A stretch of 64,000 nt of DNA from Plectrocnemia conspersa (lineage: Eukaryota; Arthropoda; Insecta; Trichoptera; Polycentropodidae), in contig VTFK01000042.1 of assembly GCA_009617715.1 (NCBI GenBank), positions 124,001 to 188,000 of the forward strand, given 5' to 3'. The translations under genes and the position numbers were made by a program. Position 1 is the first letter of the stretch. Every line of letters begins with the position of its first letter. This document shows, one piece after another, positions 46,701 to 58,207 of this stretch. The notes beneath the pieces are model-generated. The model did no database searches. It was not told the origin of the DNA and saw nothing but the letters and a program-made list of their open reading frames with translations.

Positions 46701-47385
46701 TTTTTAATGAATGAATAAAATTATATATGTTGGCAATAATATAAAATCGAGGAACGTTCAATGAATAAAATATGTAGTAAATTCGTATAATTATTTATTT
46801 TTAGATAAAAAAAACGCGTTCTGAATTAGTCTAGAAAAATCAATAAATATTTTTGGTATTGGTTTTAATTTTGCATAAATTAATTTATTATATTATGAAC
46901 ATGTAAAATAATAAAATGTTTATATTTATAGTAGAACTATAAAAGTACTAATATATAACAATAGCATTGATGCAGTTCATAAATATTTTACATACTATTC
47001 GAAGTATTGTTTATAGTATAAAATTATGTCATATTCGATTTTGTGTATAATATACAAAATATAATTTGTCTCGATTTAAGAAACCTATTTTGAGTAAATG
47101 ATCTGTTTTTGAGAGAACTCACTATTTTAATCATATTTTTTCCGCAAACGTATTTAAAGGATAATATGTTAATCTGCATATAATTATTAACTATTAACTT
47201 GTTCTTATGTAATTCGCCCTACAGCTTATATTGCAGTTATTTTTTTACGCTTTGCGCTCTTTTTCTGAATAATATATAAACTATTTCAAATGTTTTGTAA
47301 TTTATATTAAATATAGCTATTTGAAATTCAATTTAAAATATGTTTATCTCAGAACACTGGTTAAGGAACGTTTAAAATGTATAAA
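46701..47385. other. AT-rich non-coding stretch
   Basis: Nothing recognisable. Confidence 0.55.
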
Positions 47386-47387
47386 TA

Positions 47388-47870
47388 CACCTAATGATAC
47401 CCGCCAGCTGACATTAGAAATTACTCTCGACTTGCATGTCGAGTCGCACACTACGGTAAGGTGTGAAAATAAGATGATTAGCTCAGGGATAAGAAGAAAT
47501 TAGTTGTATGCGGCGACTTTGCGGCAGCACACGTGCATAATATAGGATTTCAATATAATAATATTTTATATGCACAATAATTTGGGACGTTAAACACACG
47601 CAAACGACGAGGGCTATTATAATTAGACACGTTTTCCCCCCGACGCAATAAATCATTTGCTGTGTGTGTCTGTTGTGTCTTTTCGAAAAATTAAAAAATA
47701 TTTGCCACTTATGCAACAAGATAACGTCAAATGCGAATCGTTGGGGAACTTAATCTCTCGCCGATGGCACGCTACGGAAATTCTTCGCATTAATTGGTGG
47801 CTTTTTTACGTCCTTTTCGGTTTGTGCCGCGTTAACTCACTACAGTTTAACATTTAAGTGTTATTTTGTC
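47388..47870. other. GC-raised island
   Basis: Contains CTCGACTTGCATGTCGAG (inverted CTCGAC/GTCGAG at 47427-47444), GGCGACTTTGCGGCAGC at about 47512, and further CpG words up to 47835. Small frames on both strands have no motif. Candidate regulatory island. Confidence 0.35.
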
Positions 47871-48355
47871 GGGAGACTTGGGAAGGTAAAAGTAAATGAA
47901 TTTTACAAATATATTTATAAATAAATCTGTCTTTTTGTCTTTTAAAAGTAAACATAAAAACAATTCAGTCATTTGGTTAAATGTTACTAAGTTAACTCGT
48001 TATGTTTCTTCAACACTCCAGAAATTCTGGATGTGTTAAAAAAATGTGTTTTTCATAAATGCAACTTGAGAAAGAAATTATTTTAATGATAATTTAGACA
48101 TTTTTAATAAAATAGAAAATGTGTAGAAAAAGTATAATCTAATTTAGAAATAAATGTTTTTGAAATTGATAGTTTTTTTTCACATCACAAAAGCATATTT
48201 AAAGTAAACTAAAGTTTTATTGCTTAGGATAACAATACGTCAATATTATATATTTATATACTATTGCCTCTTGAATCGATTTTAATCCGAGTTGTTGCTG
48301 TTAAATAATAGCACCTATGTGTTTAACAGTTAACTACACCGTGACATCGTTTTAA
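47871..48355. other. AT-rich non-coding stretch
   Basis: Nothing recognisable. Confidence 0.55.
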
Positions 48356-48357
48356 TT

Positions 48358-48830
48358 GTTGAAAATGTGCGTGTTTACTTCTGAAGCGTTTAAAAGAGTT
48401 TCAGCACGTGACAAGCGCGATTTATGAGTTGCGCACATATGATTCTGACACGAAACCTTTTTATATTTTACTTCTTAGTTCAAGACATTCAAGGTACTTT
48501 CGAGTAGTGCAATTTTCTTACTCAAATCGCGACTCTTCTTCTCATTGTTCGTCGCGTAATCTGGTTTTAATTGCAAAGAGCTGTGCGTCGCGAGTCGGAC
48601 ACAAATCGGAATATGGCGTGATGATGTTGAGGACACACACAATTTGTCCTAGGGCGAAAGAAGGCAAATTTCCTTTGTGTCCTGGCGATGGTCGAAGTGC
48701 GATAACGCGCGGTAATTGCGAGCACAGATTCCAATCGGCATATTATGATGGGAAAAATTATGGCGAGGCGCTCGAACGGACGTTTCAGTAATTTAGGATG
48801 ACTGGTGAGATTGTGGATGGCTTTACCTAA
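48358..48830 (+). other. GC-raised island with a 127-codon frame
   Basis: CpG-bearing block. The forward frame 48408-48791 opens at a GTG (first ATG in frame near 48597) and reads Ser/Arg-rich sequence with scattered Cys (CSSRNLVLIAKSCASRVGHK) and no recognisable domain. With stops depleted by composition, such a frame can be accidental. Candidate regulatory island or exon. Confidence 0.28.
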
Positions 48831-49129
48831 TTACTATGATCGAAAAAATACCATTAGAAATTTATAAAATGTGCGTCATGCCCTTAGTCGTCAAAAAAAA
48901 CAAGAATTTACTTTGTTCTAACGGTTAATCGCCAATTTCTTATTGATGCAATCGCATTATAGATTTAGTTATTTATTTATAAAGATCACTTGCAATTAAT
49001 GTAAAATTTAATTGATCAGTGAATTTAATATTAATTAGTCAGTAAACATACTGTTATGTTGAAGGCTACGTTTGCAAAAAAAAAAATGCATTTTTCCTTG
49101 GTCTTTTTCGAAATAATTAAAAATATTTT
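48831..49129. other. AT-rich spacer
   Basis: Nothing recognisable; may include the degraded C-terminal side of the hAT pseudogene. Confidence 0.45.
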
Positions 49130-49925
49130 CGAGTTGCATTTAGGCGTTATTGAATCTCGGTTTCAAGCGCAGTTTTTCATTTAGAATTTCCGTATTTTCA
49201 ATATTTTCAAAGTCACTTTTTTAATTATCTTGTTCATTGTTGTCGTCTCTCAAAATTTTCATCTGCTTGCCATTCATTATCTTTTTAGTAAAAAACGTTT
49301 ATTACCGCTAGATGAATTGCATGATTTATGCATAGTTGATTTTCGACCAAACTCTCACCTCCAAGTTTTTTCATTAAACTGGCTCTATCAATCGTTGTTG
49401 CCATAATGTCGGATTAAAACACAATTCCGAATTCTTCTAAATGGCTCAACAATGCTTTGGATTTCAAAAGAATCGTATCTTCCTAAAATGAAGATTAGTC
49501 GTTAATTGAAAATATTTTTGTGTTGTAAATGATGATATTGACGTATCTTTCATCCATATTCAGACTGAAGCGTCACCTTAAGATTATTTATTTTACTAAT
49601 AATATCTTTCTTTTTGTCATCATAAAAAAATAAAATCAATTTCATGTTATCTGATTGATTCGTTGGCAATGCATATCCCTTTTGTCAGATGGATTTTCGA
49701 ATGAATGTACAATTTTTGATCGTTTTAATTGACAATTTCATAGAGCGAATTTTTCCACGAAATTTGATGTGATGGTTGACAGTTTCATTTTTTTCACTGT
49801 TTAGGCATTCTGTTTCTGAGAATTACCGTTGATTCTTCGGTTTTCTTGCCGGTGTGAATTTTATGGATCCTGTCGTATAATCCACTTGTATTTGATTTAC
49901 TTTTACTCGAAATATTATTCAGACA
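49130..49925 (-). pseudogene. BED-finger hAT transposase pseudogene
   Basis: On the reverse strand, in order, there is a BED-like finger end NTSGLYDRIHKIHTGK (about 49850-49905), LNMDERYVNI (about 49550), LEEFGIVF and DIMATTIDRASLMKKLGG (about 49360-49440), and LVENQLCINHAIHLAVINV (about 49290-49350). The T-T-D-G-A-S-V-M-x-K-x-G and L-C-x-A-H-x-I-x-L-A-V blocks are the catalytic-core region of BED-type hAT transposases. Here the family's D-G is R-changed (I-D-R-A) and many stops interrupt. No TIRs located. Old, inactive copy of a family distinct from the CCCGGG elements. Confidence 0.75.
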
Positions 49926-50269
49926 GTGGATTTATTTAGCTGACTTTCTAGATTTTTAAAATGCTTTTAAACTTATGTTTGATATTTATTTATTATGGTC
50001 TAAAAAAATTATAAAAAAAATGATTCTAAACATATTGTAAATGCCAACAATTATTGTTTCGATATATTTAATATTTTAATTACAAATTATTATATTTAAA
50101 ACGCTTTCATTACAAATATATTTAAAAAAAAAATTTAAAGTCGGGTGCCAAATCTTTCTTCTTCTGTAACAATTAATCTAGGACAGCATCGTGTTTGATC
50201 GACAGCTTCTGGATGCCTCCTAAATTTTTATACCAGGGGCCAGAGCATCACTCGCTAATTTCTGTGATT
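49926..50269. other. AT-rich stretch with a short GC-raised patch
   Basis: The patch lies at 50140-50260 (GGGGCCAGAGCATCACTCGC). Nothing assignable. Confidence 0.45.
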
Positions 50270-50625
50270 GAGATGTAATTTATTTTAATTATTGCATATT
50301 TATTATTAATTTTAGAATATCACAATAATATTTATTTTCAAAAGATTTACCTCTCGTATACCTATTCATTTTAACTCATTATAAAAGTAAAATTAATTAA
50401 ATTTAAGTTAATATTGCGTATGTAAATATCATAGAATAAAAAAACACATAAATACTGTATAAGTCCCAGACAATTCAACCTAACATGCGATTTTTTTTTT
50501 AAAATCATTGATTTGCATTTTTAAATAAATTATGTTATACAAATGTGTTTTAAAAGTTTAAGTATTTTTTGTGTACTCCCATGATGTGAGCACCCGTCAA
50601 CACATTTTAAGTATATCGTCTAGTA

Positions 50626-51309
50626 CAGGGTTTCCCAAACTTTTTCAGCGACGGAACACTTGGCAAATCCGAAAATTTTGGCGGAACACTTAGCTTATTT
50701 TTTAGGTTGCGTAATTCATGTTAGTATATTTTTTTATATGTTTGTTTTAAATCAGAGTCATTAACTAAATCAATTAAATTATCATAATCCCTTGCGTTTA
50801 AGCCCACTGGTTTAACTGTCACAGAAAATGGATTGCTAACCCAAGAATCGTCCTTACTAGTTCATGGAAAATATTCCGAAAGAATTGTTTTCAAGTTATA
50901 TAGGAGTTCTAAAAATACTTGTGAAACTTCTTTATCAACTTGAAAATTCAATTCATTTAAACATTCATCCAAGACAGGAAAACAATCAAAATTATTAGAT
51001 TCAACTGATAAAATCCAAAATTGTATTTTTTTATCAAAAGATTCAACAACAACAATTTTTTATCAAAAGAAACAACACCGACTTATGCATCTTTTCCATC
51101 CAGAATTTATACACATCAATGTTGAATATTTAATACATATTTTTAAGCTTTTTTATCAGATTTATGAACAATTTTTATGTATTAGCACGACTAACAATTT
51201 TTTTAATTTCCTCCAAATTCTTGTGAAATATCTATGTAGGCTCCGCGGAACACCTATTTTGGATTCGCGGAACACCAGTGTTCCGCGGAACATAGTTTAA
51301 GAAACCATG
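50626..51309 (-). mobile_element. hAT element (CAGGGTTTCCCAAACT type), 8-bp TSD, nested
   Basis: A 684-bp element. The left end CAGGGTTTCCCAAACT matches the complement of the right end (CATGGTTTCTTAAACT) at 13 of 16 positions. It is flanked by a perfect 8-bp repeat GTCTAGTA at 50618-50625 and 51310-51317. The sub-terminal regions carry GCGGAACAC words in inverted orientation (CGGAACACTT near 50651 and 50691, and GCGGAACACC near 51244 and 51266). A reverse-strand transposase fragment lies inside. Internal deletion makes it non-autonomous. Confidence 0.9.
50745..51020 (-). pseudogene. hAT transposase fragment (ZBED5/FAM200-like type)
   Basis: The reverse strand reads FPVLDECLNELNFQVDKEV, then LKTILSEYFP and a stop, then DDSWVSNPFSVTVKP and LNARDYDNLIDLVNDSD. 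The order F-x-x-L-x-x-x-L...F..L-x-x-x-F...Y-F-P...W-V-x-N-P-F...L-x-x-L-x-x-D is the mid-region of hAT transposases related to the domesticated ZBED5/FAM200/SCAND3 proteins. About 90 residues remain, with a nonsense change after YFP. Confidence 0.78.
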
Positions 51310-52020
51310 GTCTAGTACAACATCTCTTTAAAAAAAATAACATTGCATTATTTTCCAATGAAAAAGTTTTTTTAAATAAACATACATTTCGCGCATTTTT
51401 TTTTAAATTACTTATTTGTTATATTAACCAGCAATGCTCATTTGGGTAAAAAAATGTTTATATAGAGATAATCATCTACAAATAGTAGAAAGAATTTCAT
51501 GCTTTTATTTTCACTTCGCCAGCCATCCCTATCATAAGAAGGACACGGTCATTTATCTGTTACATAAAATAATTAATATAAACTGTTAGATACAGTTAGA
51601 TTTGCTTGAGATAAAGCAAATGTATTTATTTATGTTGACATGTCGCGCATTAACAAAAATAAAAAAAATTAAACATATTATTTTTTTTTTAATTTGCGTG
51701 GAAATATCGGCCGGTGAGATTTTTTGCATAGCTAGGGTGGGCCAATATTTTGGCCCTCTTGTACTAAAAAGGATAATATTATTCTTATTTATATTCTACT
51801 TCAATAACATTACTTAAGTTAATCCCCTACAATCATTTTATTATACGCTTTTGCTTTCAAGCAATATGGGCATCGTCGTTTGCGGAGTTCTAAGCCATGT
51901 AGATATTGTTTTTAACAAATAAAATGTACGGATTAAAAAAATTGTATTACTGGTATTTAATTTTGTAATACCGGTAGTCCCAAAAGTCAATCTTGTCCTA
52001 ATACTAGTATTGCAATTCCT

Positions 52021-52107
52021 TGGTATGAGTTATTTGGGTGTTTTAGAGTATGTATATTTTAATAAAAATATTAAATATTATATCAATTTTCGGGTGTTTT
52101 TTTTTTA
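52021..52107. other. AT-rich spacer
   Basis: Nothing recognisable. Confidence 0.5.
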
Positions 52108-52188
52108 AATTCCTGGGGTCTCGAGACAGCGAAAAATCAAAAATTCCCGAGGATAAATTCTCAGATTGTCTCAACAGAGAATCCCCAG
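52108..52188 (-). mobile_element. Terminal fragment of the CCCGGG hAT family
   Basis: TTCCTGGGGTCTCGAGACAG, then AATTCCCGAGGATAAATTCT, CAGATTGTCTCAACAGAG and AATCCCCAG. This matches the right end of the 12434-13484 element (ATTCCCGGGACTCGAAACAG ... AATTCTCGGGAATAAATTCC ... TTGTCTCGACACAGAATCCC). The other end is missing, so only about 80 bp survive. Confidence 0.65.
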
Positions 52189-52432
52189 TTGGGATACGAT
52201 TCGTTAAGTTCTCGCAAAAAGTTGTTTGATGTTTAGCACCTTTTCAAAATATTGAAGGGTTCTGATGACAATTAAACTATTTTCGTGACATTCCAGTTTT
52301 GGGTCCGGCTTCTTAATACGCTGGCATTGTATATTGATCTATTTAATGTCAGCTACGAGGAGCTGGTACGATTCGTATCATTCAAATTAAATATTTTATG
52401 ACTTTTACTCTTTCTTACGTATATTTTTTTAT
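52189..52432. other. Mixed stretch
   Basis: CAGCTACGAGGAGCTGGTA at 52350 nearly repeats a word at about 6930. Otherwise nothing recognisable. Confidence 0.4.
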
Positions 52433-52845
52433 GTATTGTAATAATACAATATATTATTTTTTCACTATAGTGACGCATTGGGGTTATCTGTTTATGGTGA
52501 ACATATTTTAATTTTAATAAAATAATGTTCAGATTGTCTCATTGTTTTTGCTGATTTTATTTTTATATCAATTTTCTTTAATAAATAATTATTAATCGAT
52601 AGATAAATCATATGTTATATTGACTAATATTAAATATATTGTATTGTAATAATACAATGTATTATTTTTTCACCGTCGTGATGCATTGGGGCTAACTGTT
52701 TGTGATGAAAAAAAATAAATTTAAATAAATACATTTTCAGATTGCTTAATTAAAATTGCTGATTTTAGTTTTTTTATTAATTATCTTTAATAAATAATTG
52801 TTAATCGATAGATGAAACATAATATTGATCACTATTTAATATAGT
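52433..52845 (+). repeat. Tandem duplication of a ~208-bp unit
   Basis: Unit 1 (52433-52640) and unit 2 (52641 to about 52845) share GTATTGTAATAATACAAT, TATTATTTTTTCAC, GCATTGGGG, TTCAGATTG, TTGCTGATTTTA and TTAATCGATAGAT, in the same order. Divergence is moderate. The unit contains an inverted TATTGTAATAATACAATA palindrome at its start. No coding. Confidence 0.75.
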
Positions 52846-52914
52846 GTAGTTTAAAGTTAAGCAATATTTTTTGGATACTTTTTATAATTGTACTTAATAA
52901 TACATTTTTGCCAC
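52846..52914. other. AT-rich spacer
   Basis: Nothing recognisable. Confidence 0.45.
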
Positions 52915-53345
52915 TTACCACCCATCAACACACTTATTCCGTGCACCTTGCAATTGTGCATCCGCCTGCCTTTTGCCATTGCGTAAAGCTTAAAAGGAGG
53001 TTGTATTGATTTATTGGTTTTGTATGATGCAGGGCTTTGTTGTCGAGGCCCGCGGCGTTCAACCGTGAGCACGATCTGCGTAGGAGACCAGCCGCGGGCC
53101 GAACTTGTATACCCCATCGCATAATACTTCATACTCAGGTATGACCCTACATAATCATAATAACATCCATACACTATGCATATGTAATACGCCTTCGCCG
53201 AGTAAAACTATCTGCAACGGTCCTCCGTTTATGACTCATTTCTCGGAAATATTTTCGCAAACAACCGACAAAGCCCATTTCTGGTTCGCAAGAAAAGGCA
53301 ATTTCGATCCGACTCATTTAAGCAAATCGGCAAATGGTTAACGAA
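52915..53345 (-). other. GC-rich island with a possible reverse-strand first exon
   Basis: On the reverse strand an ATG in good context (GCAATGGC, about 52982-52984) opens MAKGRRMHNCKVHGISVLMG. This runs directly into a strong splice donor, GGTAAGT, with the boundary at 52919/52918. Upstream lies a GC-rich stretch with a 10-bp perfect inverted repeat GGCCCGCGGC/GCCGCGGGCC at 53047-53056 and 53091-53100. That combination (GC island, start codon, short exon, consensus donor) is what a first coding exon would look like, but no second exon or known family supports it. A longer reverse frame (52857-53174) also covers the site. Confidence 0.3.
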
Positions 53346-53858
53346 TAACTGTCCGCTGAGATTCTTCGACTAGTACGAAGATTTCAAATTTAATTATCTA
53401 CTTATGTATATATGTACATACATATCAAAGTTACGTTACCAATTAATTAATTATACTAACCAAAAAGACATACTCTAATTGCAGCTATGCTTTGCTTAAC
53501 GATGATAATACAAAAAATATTTAAAAAATTGCAATAATGTACAAGAGATGTCTCTAAATAAAAAGAACCTTATCTAACAAATCTGGTGTAAAAAGCAACG
53601 GGAAACATCCACCTCTTGTTGCTTATCTTCTTTAATAAATAATGAAGGCAACTTGAGCACTGAGTATTTTATTGATTATTAATGTAGTAAATGTTAATGT
53701 TCTATCACAATGCCTCTTGCATACGAGTGATATCAGGTGACATGCCCGATTTTATGTATTGTCATTTTTTTAAAAATAATATATGGGAAAGCAAGAAGTA
53801 ATTTTGCAAAAAACGTGTACCATAATTGATCACGCTATTTTTTACAAAGCATATTTGC
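53346..53858. other. AT-rich non-coding stretch
   Basis: Nothing recognisable. Confidence 0.55.
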
Positions 53859-53859
53859 T

Positions 53860-54340
53860 GAACGTCTCGTTGGAAGCCTTGAAAATAATAATGCGTCGAT
53901 AACAATAATAGTTCGTCGTCCGTGCGTACAATTTGCAAAGAGACGATTTATACTTTAATCACCGCACTTTAACAATAGCCCGGGAGAAGAAGTAGTAAAA
54001 GAAATAGCCGAAGAACGGAACACCGTCATAATCATTAGCTTTGTCAAGTGTAGAGCGACACAATTACAATTTCCGAAAGAAGCCAGAGCCAAAAAGTCGC
54101 AATGGTTCACGGCCACTCGTCCGAAACTGGTTTGCAATGCCAAAAAATCGGGAAAACCCACTTCCCAAAGTGGAGCATCGCCTAGAGATGAAGTTCACAA
54201 CGCCTAGATGGCAGCAGAGTAGAAAAAAGTAAAAAAAAAACATGCTAGAAACGGTATAGAGATGGACCGGAGACGAAAAAAACGTTACACGAAAGAATGA
54301 CATAATGTGAAGATGTGCAAACATTGAATAAATCTTCAAA
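53860..54340. other. GC-raised island
   Basis: Includes GTTCGTCGTCCGTGCGTAC, GGTTCACGGCCACTCGTCCG and a purine-rich tail (GACCGGAGACGAAAAAAACG). Overlapping short frames on both strands (53955-54161 -, 54041-54232 +, 54064-54339 -) lack recognisable domains. Candidate regulatory island or exon. Confidence 0.33.
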
Positions 54341-54660
54341 GCCTATTTATCCCATTGATTCATCTATGTAATGTTTTAAAATATATAGACTTTGAACTTG
54401 TGACCCGATACAATATTATTGATACAAAAATCAGTTAATAGTATTTTGAAGTAGCGTAACTTAAAAAAAATCCATTTAAATATTGGTAATACATAATTTT
54501 ATTAAAAAAATATTTTTTATATAAATTGAATAAATTCATTATAAAAATATTTTTTAATTTTTTTACAATTATTCTTTATTGATTTTAGTAAATCATTAAG
54601 TCTTTCAAATGCAATATATTTAAACAAAAATTGTGGCAAACTGTGTCGATTTTATTTTAA
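54341..54660. other. AT-rich non-coding stretch
   Basis: Nothing recognisable. Confidence 0.55.
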
Positions 54661-54661
54661 T

Positions 54662-54850
54662 TACTTATCCGTGAGATTGTGATAATCTAGGAAAACCTAA
54701 TCTATGATGTTCTATCAGAATTATATTAATATATAAATTACATAATTATTCTGACTTTCTAGATATGATAGAAACAAAAAAAAACTGTTGTCTATTTAGG
54801 ATTCGAATCAGTCTTTCGGATATTAGTCATACTGATAAATTGTCCTGGTC
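54662..54850 (-). repeat. tRNA-derived SINE-like repeat (reverse)
   Basis: Reverse reading starts ACCAGGACAATTTATCAGTA, then TGACTAATATCCGAAAGAC, B box CTGATTCGAATCC at 54799-54811, body, and tail TTAGGTTTTCCTAGATT ... ATCTCACGGATAA. Together with 37066-37220 it gives the fullest head of the family. It directly abuts repeat Y. Confidence 0.62.
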
Positions 54851-54899
54851 ATATGTATATCATTGGTTACAGTACGATAATTTTAGTAAATTTGTGTGT

Positions 54900-55575
<676 letters not shown>

Positions 55576-55680
55576 TTATTTTTTCTGTTTGTGTGGTAAT
55601 TTAGCATTCATACTATGATTTTTATAAAAATAATACAAATTAAATGAGGAACATTTAAACAAATTAAATGAGGAACATTT
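55576..55680. other. AT-rich spacer
   Basis: Holds a 22-bp direct repeat AAATTAAATGAGGAACATTTA at 55639 and 55660. Nothing else. Confidence 0.5.
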
Positions 55681-56355
55681 AGACCAAAAGCCAAAAATCC
55701 ACGTCAAAAGCAATAAAATCGTGCCGCCGCCGCCGCAGTGGGAACTGCGGCGGCGGCGTTTTATTGCTTTTGACGTGGATTTTTGACTTCTGAGAAGTGA
55801 TAATTGTTTTTTGCGCTCTTCTATTGACCAAAATTCGGTTTGAATATACTTTGATCAATGCTCCCATATCAGAAGCTCGTAGTAACATCGGTAAGGATAG
55901 CTATCATATTTTTAAAGCATAGTGTAATATCAAAGGGCAGACAAACTATGGAGCAATATGTGAGACGCGGTGTCTATCTGTACTTATTCTTATGATTATT
56001 TTCCCCTGAGAGATGTGTTGGCTTAGTTTTTATTTTGGACTTGATCAAATCGAAATTCTAAGACTATAATTAGTTTTAGAGTATTCATTAGGTCAAGCTG
56101 AGTTTCGTTTAATTCATGTAGGACGTTTCAGATGAACGTTTCGCAACTGTCAAATTGAGTTTCATGTATATTTTAAAGCAGCATATAATTCCACTAGCGC
56201 CAATTAGTTTAACTGTATTTTCGCTACTAGAAATATTTATTTTTACTGGTGAAAAATTATTTAGACTTCACTAGTGAAAAAATAACTTCACTGAAAAATA
56301 CACATTCACTGTAGCATTTGCACATCACATGTAAATAAATAATGATAAGTTTTTA
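55681..56355 (+). repeat. Dispersed repeat X, full copy with palindromic head
   Basis: From 55764 rightward it is the inverted homologue of 40608-41146. To its left is a two-tier palindrome: an outer 27-bp arm (55691-55717, CAAAAATCCACGTCAAAAGC...) matches 55759-55785 inverted, and an inner 14-bp GCCGCCGCCGCAGT arm at 55726-55739 matches 55744-55757 around a 4-bp GGGA spacer. The copy at 40608-41146 has only one arm, so the palindrome marks a junction, perhaps a head-to-head terminus or a hairpin end of the element. No coding. Confidence 0.7.
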
Positions 56356-56645
56356 AATGTATATATTACTAGCTACGGAAAAGTTGAAATCATATAATTT
56401 CATTAGCACCTGCCAGATAAATTATATTTTTACTAGTAAAAATATATGTCTACCGATGAAAATGTGTTCGATATGATTTCATTAAAATGACATATTTTAA
56501 AAAATGTTTTCAGAATCGATTTGAGATAGTGTTCTCAATCGAATAGTCGAATTATTTGCACGATTTTCAACTATATGTATATTAAATATTTGTTTATACT
56601 ATCTCAAATGAATATTGAAAAAATATTTATGTACTTAAGCATAAC
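56356..56645. other. AT-rich stretch with further X-like words
   Basis: CACCTGCCAGATAAATTATATT and TACCGATGAAAATGTGTTCG at 56408-56470 resemble the right end of repeat X in other copies (43970-44030) and recur weakly at 57380. Suggests overlapping or tandem X fragments. Confidence 0.4.
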
Positions 56646-56647
56646 AT

Positions 56648-56905
56648 GTAATCGTTTTTCTTCCAATATACCCGAGTGACTAGCGCGCTCTAAAATCTAT
56701 GGTCTTGATGCGCATTTATTCTTTTTCATAATGCGAGACAATGAGGCGCTTCTTCTCAATAAAAAAATACTTTTACGCCTTCGAAAAACATTTGTGAATA
56801 GAATGTTTATCCGCGGTATCTACTATGACCGAAATTCGCAGAATTCGTTCGTTGTACAAAACAAAATGTGGGAAAGGCCCATCCTTTATTGACATAAAAT
56901 GCTTA
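56648..56905. other. GC-raised island
   Basis: Contains GAGTGACTAGCGCGCTC, GATGCGCATTTATTC and CGAAATTCGCAGAATTCG. No frame of note. Candidate regulatory island. Confidence 0.33.
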
Positions 56906-58195
56906 TCTTAAAAACAGGAGTGCGTTGCAAATTTTTGTGAAGTTCTTTTTATGTTTTTGTATTTTTTGTTTAAGCCGTAAAAATAATAATTCGATCGCGG
57001 TTAATTTATTTATATTTATTAAATTTATATGCAAATCCGTATAATACGGATACGATTTTTATGTATATAAAATTCGTTCCAAATATTATTAATTGTTGTA
57101 TAATTATACAATCAATTCGATTAAATTAATCATTTCTTCTGAATTAATTCAATCACAGCTGATGATTTGAAAAGTCTGAAATGACGTTCCTGATCAAAAA
57201 GTATGCAAAATAATAAATTAAGCATTTACCTATTGACGCCCTTGTGCCATGCATATTTTACATAATTCAAAACGATTATGAAAGTAATTAATGATTAATT
57301 AAAATATTTTTTTATTATTTTAAATTAAATAATATTTTATAGGCAATCAATTGATTTTTTACACTTATATATCTACATGCGAAAATGTATTCTGATATGA
57401 TTTCACTGAAATTATATATTTAAAAAAATATTTTTGGAATAGATTCGAGACCGTTTTTTGTATTTTTTGTTAGGAATAACCTGAGAATAATGGTTTAGAA
57501 TCAGAAACATCATTTCAGCTATTTTCAGGGAGAGGCCCAAAAGTTGTTGCCCAATCAGTAGTCGTTTATTTTTAAATATTTCTATTTTATTAGGATTTTT
57601 AGTTTTTCATTAAATGTCACGTATTTTTCTGAATTCAAATTCTCCTACCTGCCACCCCTCCCTCTCCACATCCATGACATCGAATATTTTAAGATCATCT
57701 TTGTCAAAAATATAGATACCTGATGAATCGCTGATCTATCATTTTTCAAATGTTCTTAGTGGATGTAGTTGCTGTTTTTTTAAAGAAATTCATATAAAAT
57801 ACAATTTTAATATAAATAATAAATTGTATAGTTTGTAAATATTCTGCAATCGTAAATTTTGTGGCGCTATTTTTATTAAATATTAGAATATGGAGTCCAG
57901 ATGTGCACTAACACAGATATAATAAAATACATGCTTAGGCTTCAACGGCAAGATCACGACTGACTTAACTTAAACTTAAATTAAATTTAAAAAAAACGAT
58001 ATTTATTTCGAGATTATCTAATATAATACGCGTAAGAAATCTAGTATTTTAATTGTACAGGCATACATTTTCAATAGGTAAGGCCTTTAAGATTTTGTTA
58101 TTTGTCTTAAAAAATATTGGTTATAGTTTCATACTGTTAAGCTAAGGGACAAAGATTCAAGATTTGTAAAAGAATATATATTAAAGGCGTCAATT
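56906..58195. other. AT-rich non-coding stretch
   Basis: An inverted TTAATTAATCA/TGATTAATTAA-type word near 57290 and a C-rich patch at 57650-57672 (CTGCCACCCCTCCCTC). Otherwise nothing recognisable. Confidence 0.5.
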
Positions 58196-58207
58196 ACAAG
58201 TTCAAAG

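Larger units (their letters stand above)
50270..52020 (+). repeat. ACCGGTATT-end repeat, copy 2, interrupted by a hAT insertion
   Basis: The right part (51318-52020) is the inverted homologue of 23698-24385 and ends TACTAGTATTGCAATTCC. The left part (50270-50460) parallels 29165-29350. Between them a hAT element (50626-51309) has inserted with a target duplication, so this repeat predates it. It contains a shared CTTCGCCAGCCATCCCTATC phrase at about 51514. No coding frame survives. The 71-codon frame at 51602-51817 is incidental. Confidence 0.55.
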
